A DNA stretch of 64,000 nucleotides, from positions 13,461,622-13,525,621 of the forward strand of contig NC_044922.1 in the NCBI RefSeq assembly GCF_003576645.1, in the 5' to 3' direction. The notes below the pieces were generated by a model that saw nothing but the letters and a program-made list of their open reading frames with translations, searched no databases and was not told where the DNA came from. Within the stretch, counting starts at the first letter, position 1. The number at the start of each line of letters is the position of its first letter. The position numbers and the translations under genes are program-made. Shown here piece after piece: positions 57,580-64,000 of this stretch. The DNA is from Ipomoea triloba. Lineage: Eukaryota > Streptophyta > Magnoliopsida > Solanales > Convolvulaceae.

Positions 57580-59134
57580 GTTGCTTTCGGTTAGTAAATC
57601 GTCCTTAACTGTTTTCAAATCTAATTATTTATGTGCATCACATACCAATTTAGAGCTTTGATTCCAATTTGGGTGCGGGTTGTAAGGATCGTTTTTAAAC
57701 CTCAAAAGGTATGAGGTAATAAATTAATATTATATATACTAATTTATTTATTAGTATTATCATGTTATTTATCGTTATCATTATTTCATTTATCATAGTT
57801 ATATATTCAAGAAATAGATTTAAATCATTCATGAAAATTATTCTTATGTTCCCTCTATAACCATTATCAATCTTATATACTCCGTAATATACTATCTATA
57901 AAGATAAATCATAAACCATAATTGGAAAATTATTAAAATGGATAAAGGATTAGAGATTACACATGTCGCTAGGTCACCAGATCGGAATCCTCTTTTGTTC
58001 CACCACAAACTCCCTTCAACTTACTGATTTTAACAAGAAATTGGCTAGGCTCCACAAGACTCAACAGACTCTTCCTAGTTCTAAAGATATAATATAATAT
58101 CTGAAGTTTATCTAAATTTAACAATTGCTCAAAGATAGTCTACAACTATCTTTCTTCTTGTTATGTTTTTAGAAAAGTTTTGGTTATAGAGAGAAAGAGA
58201 GATTAGCTCAGAGTCATGAGAGATACAAAGAAAGTTTATTTGGATTCAGGATGATAAATTAATTACATTGAGAGTCCTTACATAGATAACCTCAAGCGTA
58301 GCAAATGAATTTAAATTTTTACAAAGCCTTGAAAATTATAGTAAACTACTGCACTACATTTTGTTTTACATAGATTTTTCGATCTAAAACTATGTAGTAC
58401 TTTGTTTATCAAGATTTTTATCTTTTTAATTTTTTCTTTCTATTTGTCTTTGTTGATAAGTTTGAGTAATAAGTAAACATTCTTCTTGTTTTAAGTTCTC
58501 AAGTGCCCTTCTAGTTTCTTTAGTGCATCTTCCAGCTGGCTTCTACCTCTTTCATGATCTTCACACGTTTTTTTTTTTTTTAAAACATCTTCACACGTTT
58601 TTCAATTCCACAGGATTGGCCTTTCATTGTACGGAGTAACATTTTGTAGCACACTGGGCTATTGGGCCATAACAATTTTGTAATAATTCTATAATTTTTG
58701 AAATATTTTAGGCCATATAGAACATGATAGTATTAGGCCTTCCTCAATAGTTTGAGTTTTTTCTCAAGTTTTATGTGGGCTCAAGCATCCACCTCATCAT
58801 CTACTATTTCACTCAATCACAAAAACTCTTCTTCCCATTAGTTTTAAATTTCTTCTCAGTTTTTTGTGTACCCGACATTAACTATCTTATATTTTAATTA
58901 TTTCTTTATTTATTTAAATTATAAATTTATAATTGTAATGAAAATTAATTTAAGTAAACATAATTACATTTAATTAAAATGATAACTATAAATATTTAAA
59001 TTAATTTTATTGTTTCTCTATTTATTTTAATTATAACTAAATCATTTAAAATTTAATTCTAAAAGATATATTACATATTTAAATTTTGTTAAAAATTTAA
59101 AACAAAAATAATAAAACAATAAAAACAAACAAAT
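57580..59134. other. AT-rich intergenic, nothing recognised
   Basis: A TCTTCACACG-TTTTTT motif is duplicated at 58557-58600. No gene supported. Confidence 0.5.
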
Positions 59135-59260
59135 AGCCAAAGGCTTTATGGTCAAGCGGCATAGCTGTGGCCTTCCCAAGTGAGAGGTTACAGGGTCGAT
59201 CCCTTGAGATTGTATGTATGAACAGATATTACACCCAATAGTATTCAAAAAAAAATAGCA
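59135..59260 (+). repeat. tRNA-derived SINE, copy 2 (shorter)
   Basis: GGTCAAGCGGCATAGCTGTG and the B-box-like GGGTCGATCCC match copy 1; the tail GTATTCAAAAAAAAA ends it. Confidence 0.8.
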
Positions 59261-60117
59261 ATGTGACGTTTTTGTCTATATAAAAAGTCTGACATATGGG
59301 GGTTGTGTTGCAGGAGAAAGACTTCTCCTTATTGTCTTAAAATTCGTGTCAAAGAATGCTAATGGGGATCACCTTGTCTCTTTTTAATTCGAAAGTTATA
59401 TTCTTCAATGGTATATTTTTGTATCATGGGTGTGTTTAAAATTTATTAATCTATTGCTTATTTCTTGTAAGATTATATTTGTTGTAAGTTATTGTGCCCG
59501 TTGGCCTATCAACTTTAAACCGGTGAACTTGCAAGTGATAAAAACCTTATTAAGAAAATCATGTGGGAAAAATTTAGTTAAGGGAAAAAGATTATAACCG
59601 TGAACCTTCAGAGTTCAAAAGAATTTACAATATTTCTCATGATCATCTGAGCCGATAAATCATTTGTACTTTATATTTTGTTGCTCCCCATGAAAACAAC
59701 AATTTTCTTGAACAAATATTTTCCCACTCCTTTGGAGTCCAAAAGAATTATCGAACAAGTATCTAATTTTATTTGTACCAAGTATGTAACTCTTGTCTAT
59801 TGAATCGATACAAATATATATTGGCGGTAATAATGTGTTACCGGTATCTTTTATTAATATGAATGTAAGAGTACAAATAGTTCAGTACAGTCGTGTTTTC
59901 TTAGTAGTGAGTTCAGCTTAGTAAATGTTGTCTCCCTCTGCAAGTGTTGTGAGCGCCCGTTTATATTCCTGAGCGCAACGTCCTATCTTAAATGCGTAGT
60001 AATGAAATGTTAATGCTGAGGAGCCGTTGGAATACCGTTGGAGTGAAATGCTGAACGGCTAGTTTGAACGTCTTTTCATTATCTTGTCCTTGGGTGCTGC
60101 CCGTGGTGCCGGGTCGG
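59261..60117. other. Spacer with an LTR-type fragment
   Basis: 59480-59545 shares GTAAGTTATTGTGC-CGTT and AAACCGGTGAAC with 62838-62895 and a diverged form at 15640-15690. No gene. Confidence 0.4.
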
Positions 60118-60221
60118 GTATATATATATATATATAGAGGAGGCATCTGATGCAGCCTTGGTCTTGTGTGCGGTCATGTGGCCTGTTCTACACCATTAGA
60201 TTATTTAATCCAACGCATCAG

Positions 60222-60480
60222 GTTGATCCAAAATAAAAAAGAGCGCTGAACCCAACGCATCAGGTTGATCCAAAATAAAAAAGAGCGCTGAACATTATTA
60301 ACCAGGTTGATCCAAAATAAAAAAGAGCGCTGAACATTATTAACGCGGTTGATCCAAAATAAAAAAGAGCGCTGAACATTATTAACGCGAAGGATCCAAA
60401 ATAAAAAAGAGCGCTGAACATTATTAACGCGAAGGAGGGGTATACTTGTAGAGCGCTGAACATTATTAACGCGAAGGAGG
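60222..60480. repeat. About 42-45-bp minisatellite in M2
   Basis: Units GATCCAAAATAAAAAAGAGC plus GCTGAACATTATTAACG repeat five to six times; the last unit switches to GGAGGGGTATACTTG. The phenylalanine-rich minus ORF across it is an artefact. Confidence 0.9.
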
Positions 60481-60709
60481 GGTATACTTGTCATTTTACT
60501 ATGATTCAAAACCCCACTCAACTCACCACGACATGCTCGTTCACGATCCCAAGGCGCTCCATTAACCACAAAGCTTTCCAAGCAAGACACTCCAACAGAG
60601 GAACGAGAATGGAGTAATTCGCAATAGTCTGTGCATTATCAACATTAATCTGGTATTCTGGTTTATATATGAGATAATATTGATGTAATTCGCAATAGTA
60701 TGTGTATTT

Positions 60710-61250
60710 GGTGTGTGGTGGTTAAGTGGTGTGTTTTAATCTGAGAACTGGTGCATTTTATAACGTATAATGGTGTGTTTTAATTTTGTTGGTGCATTTG
60801 AATTGAGTGGTGTATTTCGGTATGGTGGGGAATGGTGTGTTTTAATTCGTTCAGTGGTGCATTTTATAATGTAGAATGGTGTGTTTTAATACACATGATG
60901 GTGAATTTTACGAGAGTAGTTGCATTTGGTGTGTGGTGGTTAAGTGGTGTCTTTTAATCTGAGAACTGGTCCATTTTATAACGTATAATGGTGTGTTTTA
61001 ATTTTGTTGGTGCATTTGAATTGAGTGGTGTATTTCGGTATGGTGGGGAATGGTGTGTTTTAATTTGTCCAGTGGTGCATTTTATAACGTAGAATGGTGT
61101 GTTTTAATACACATGGTGGTGCATTTTACGAGAGTAGTTGCATTTGGTGTGTGGTGGTTAAGTGGGGTGTTTTAATATAAGAACTGGTGCATTTTAGTAC
61201 GTTGAATGGTGTGTTTTAATAATACATTTGTTGGTGCATTCTGTACCCTA
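60710..61250. repeat. 218-bp tandem repeat (about 2.5 copies) in M2
   Basis: GGTGTGTGGTGGTTAAGTGG starts at 60710, 60928 and 61146. Inside each unit TGGTGTGTTTTAAT and TGGTGCATTTTATAA recur, so it is a repeat of repeats. Confidence 0.9.
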
Positions 61251-61408
61251 ACATTACCTTCCCCACTTACAATTACCATAAAGCCCCCACTTAAGTTACG
61301 GGAATTAAACTTCCTAAATCCTAATATATAACCTCCACCGTCAGATCAACACAATTCAATGACGCACGCTAGGCCACACGACCGCACCTAATAGCAAGGC
61401 CGCATTTG

Positions 61409-61411
<3 letters not shown>

Positions 61412-61482
<71 letters not shown>

Positions 61483-61512
61483 NNNNNNNNNNNNNNNNNN
61501 NNNNNNNNNNNN

Positions 61513-61576
<64 letters not shown>
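61412..61576. repeat. (TA)n tract with assembly gap (N 61483-61512)
   Basis: More than 130 bp of TA around 30 N, joining M2 to M3. Confidence 0.95.
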
Positions 61577-61579
<3 letters not shown>

Positions 61580-61933
61580 CTGTTCAAATGTGGCCGCGCC
61601 TTCCCGTGCGGTCGATGCGGTTCGCACCACTGAATGTTAGAAAATGCACCACTCAATGTTAGGAAATACACCACAATGAAAATACACAAAAACACAAAAA
61701 AACACACCACAACCCAAAATAATGCACCACAACTCCCCTGCCCCTAATGGTGCATTTGCTAACACTGTGTGGTGTATATTTACATACCTAGTGGTGTGTT
61801 TTTTGGTAATGTGTACCTAACGGTGCATATTTGTGTGGTGCATTTTCTAACATTGAGTGGTGTATATCTATATACATAGTGGTGAGGCCGCACTGACCGC
61901 ACGTTAAGGATCGGCCACACCTGATTATGACCC
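61577..61933. mobile_element. TA-flanked MITE, copy M3
   Basis: Left CAAATGTGGCCGCGCCTTCC and right complement CAGGTGTGGCCGATCCTTAA are terminal inverted repeats, each followed by CGTGCGGTC. The body matches M1. TA run follows at 61934-61952. Confidence 0.8.
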
Positions 61934-62251
61934 TATATATATATATATATATGATCAGGAAAGATATTATTGATGACCACGAAAAAAGCGTATATAACGG
62001 ATATGTATATGGTACTATACACTTTTTTTTTAAGGAAAGCTTATAATGGATTTTAATATCAATAATGATCATCCAAAAAAAAAAAACATTTCAATTCTTT
62101 TCCTTTTACCGCAAGAATGGAGCCAACATGCACCTCCCAGCCCCCCTTAGCAGTGGAGGGTAGTGACGATAACTTTACGACGGGAAAAGTTCGTTTGCTA
62201 GTTTAGACATCTACCAAACTGAGAATGAAGATTGGGCGGGTGCCAACCTAG

Positions 62252-62595
62252 TGGTGTGTTTTTTGGTGATGCATAGCTACTGGTGCATAGTTGTGTTGTG
62301 CATTTTCTAGCATTGGGTGGTGTATATTTGTATACCTACTAATTTTAGGCCCAACCGCTCGGAGGGAAACCCTCTAACGGCCTTGGACCGCGTCCTGCGC
62401 CGGGAAGACCGCGTCAAGTCGGGACCCAACGCCTTGGTCGAGCATGGAGCTCGGCCAAGATGACTTTCGGGGTCGGCCAGGCGACCTCGAGGGGTCGACT
62501 TTGGCTCAAGATGACCTAGCTGGGTGGGCTCATCCTCAACTTGGCCCGGGTCGGCCCCGCAATCCTACTCCGGGTTGACCCGTGGTAGGCTATAG
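62252..62595. repeat. M-family fragment joined to a GC-rich block
   Basis: 62252-62338 matches the inner part of M1/M3 (CTAGTGGTGTGTTTTTTGGT). From 62341 the base composition changes sharply to GC-rich with repeated GGTCGGCC, GCTCGGCC and CTCGGAGGG. No frame is open for long. It looks like part of a gypsy LTR or a different element. Confidence 0.45.
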
Positions 62596-63282
62596 TAGTA
62601 TTTATCCATCACACATTATTATGAAAATTAAACCCGTGAAACAAAGAATATATATCAAAAGGTATCAGTCTAGATATTATATAAATTTTCAATTTTCTTC
62701 GCATAAAAATGTGGAAAGAAATATATTGTGATAACCAATAATCAAGCTTATCTCAATAGTATATAACCAATAAACATATTCACAGATAGTGATGAAAAAA
62801 AAATTCATACCGTTCACCAATTGTATTGATAGCGTGCTGATAACGTGTTGTAAGTTATTGTGCACGTTAGCCTATTAACTCCAAACCGCTGAACATACAA
62901 GTGATATATATAAAAGATAAAATAATCACGAAGATTTATGTACAAAGAACAAAGAGTAGAGACAGAGAATGCAGCTATCTTGTTTGTTCAATCATTTGTA
63001 CATCCATACACAACAAAGGATAGAAGGAAATATATATGAAGAATAATCATTACAAAACCATTGTCATCATAATGGTCATAATGTTCATATTTATGTCCAC
63101 ATTAAACTCTTTATAACAATATTATCATTTTCTAAAGTAGCATACTTATTATATCGATTAAAGTCTGTAAGATTTATAAAATTTATTTTTTTCGTATTTT
63201 TTTCTTTTTCTATATTCTTCTTTCTCACATCCAATCTTAATCTTTTTTTTTTTTGTAAGTCCACATATTTCTCTTAATACTT
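62596..63282. other. AT-rich spacer with LTR-type fragment
   Basis: 62828-62905 has GTGCTGATAACGTGTTGTAA, matching the fragments at 15628 and 59478. No gene. Confidence 0.4.
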
Positions 63283-64000
63283 TGTTGGACATTTTTAAAA
63301 TAGAATTTTAAGTACCTATTTTGTGATACAAATATATGTGAGATCCATTTTCGATTTTGGTTGGGTCAAAGTGGATTCGAGTTCTTCATAGTGAGACGAA
63401 CAAATTGATATAATGTACGCTAAAAACGGTTAGTGGGTGAATGAGGAATTGATTCTCAAATTAGACTCATTTTAGTTGAAAATTTTGAGTCTAGAAATGC
63501 ATGACTTGTGTGCACCCACGATTTGCGTACACGGATGTCATCAGAAAATTGACAGCTCTTGCGGGCTACGTTATGCCAAATTTTGAAATAATTTTTTCAA
63601 TTCGCACAAAGAAGTCAAGTGTTATGGTGTGGGGTAAAGCATCCACCTTAAGGTGGGCATCTAGAGAGTACACTGTAAGGTGCTTGCTGCACCTCACGAG
63701 AGGTGTATTAGTGCATATATTGCCCCTTACCAGAGGTGCAAAGCAAGCACCTCACAAGAGATGCAAATTAAGCACCTTGGTGCTTAATGTAACACTCACG
63801 AGTCACGAGGAGTGCTAAGCATAACACTTACGAGAGTATTATTTATAGCACCTTTCGGTGATTTTTGAAAGGTTGTTTACTTTTCGGACATTTCGGCCAC
63901 TCGTGTATTTTTGAAAGTAGTTATTATTGGTCGGTATGAATTAATTGTATTTAATTTTGTGACCGTAGATATTATTATAAGAATTATATAATTGTTTCAA
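63283..64000 (+). repeat. LTR (TGTTGGA type), second copy, cut by window end
   Basis: Begins TGTTGGACATTTTTAAAA and aligns with 12609-13260 over its length, with extra copies of a CACCTCAC(G/A)AGAG motif around 63690-63830. The remainder lies beyond the window. The ORF 63501-63818 is LTR sequence. Confidence 0.6.

Larger units (their letters stand above)
60136..61411. mobile_element. TA-flanked MITE/large non-autonomous element, copy M2
   Basis: Left GCAGCCTTGGTC...TGTGCGGTCATGTGGCC and right GGCCACACGACCGCACC...CAAGGCCGC are inverted repeats of about 45 bp; TA runs flank both sides. The interior holds two separate tandem arrays. No protein domain. Confidence 0.7.

Noticed and set aside
60201..60590. 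Repeated SFLFWI-type minus ORF
   Set aside because: In-phase reading of the 42-45-bp minisatellite; no domain and no coding signature beyond the repeat.
61388..61710. Alternating Ile-Tyr open frames on both strands
   Set aside because: Translation of the TA microsatellite and gap.

Overview
The window is a piece of plant nuclear genome. It is AT-rich, full of microsatellites and dead transposable elements, and carries one intact intron-bearing host gene plus one tRNA gene. The element types (Ty3/gypsy Tat/Athila-like, Ty1/copia, LINE, tRNA-derived SINEs, CACTA/Mutator/Harbinger MITEs) and the spliced gene fit a dicot. The SINE and MITE look suggests an asterid, perhaps Convolvulaceae/Solanales, but that last step is a weak inference. 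Three assembly gaps or N positions lie in low-complexity tracts (22846-22872, 54384, 61483-61512).

Layout. 0-2.6 kb: broken acidic ORFs of transposon-associated type (minus). 2.9-9.1 kb: two 5'-truncated LINEs in opposite orientations, an LTR-like block and a decayed Tat-type gag. 9.6-14.9 kb: LTR fragments, including a TATA-bearing LTR segment duplicated in tandem (286 bp) and the promoter half of a gypsy-type LTR. 15-24 kb: SINE, several MITEs, a 66-bp coding-phase tandem repeat, a MATE transporter pseudogene and foldback elements. 24.96-33.05 kb: a compound minus-strand Tat/Athila-like retrotransposon with three LTRs, tRNA-Asp-type primer site, two-zinc-knuckle gag and the stump of a second ORF. 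34.6-39.4 kb: foldback MITEs and a CACTA-like repeat interrupted by a Harbinger-type MITE. 39.9-44.5 kb: the host gene, an 11-exon UDP-galactose/UDP-glucose transporter of the UTR2/UTR5 clade; its introns hold a SINE, a Mutator-like MITE and two small duplications that copy splice sites. 45.8-49.1 kb: a copia element cut at its 5' side. 49.1-54.7 kb: a second gypsy element with the same logic as the one at 25-31 kb. 55-64 kb: TA-microsatellite-flanked MITEs, tRNA-Ala(AGC), SINEs, LTR fragments.

Most interesting pattern: the gypsy LTRs at 14.5, 25.9, 31.0, 32.6 and 50.1 kb, and two internal sites at 28.2 and 54.5 kb, share one promoter-like design on the minus strand: palindromes centred on ACGCGT, then in the LTRs a TTC(C)GCGC motif, then (except at 54.5 kb, where a G-tract gap intervenes) a TATA box about 30-65 bp from the nearest palindrome. 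The two internal copies sit in front of a leader with plausible splice donor and acceptor and an ORF whose ATG lies at or within 10 nt of the acceptor. This suggests an internal, spliced transcription unit for the second ORF of these retrotransposons. It is an inference from sequence and needs transcript data.
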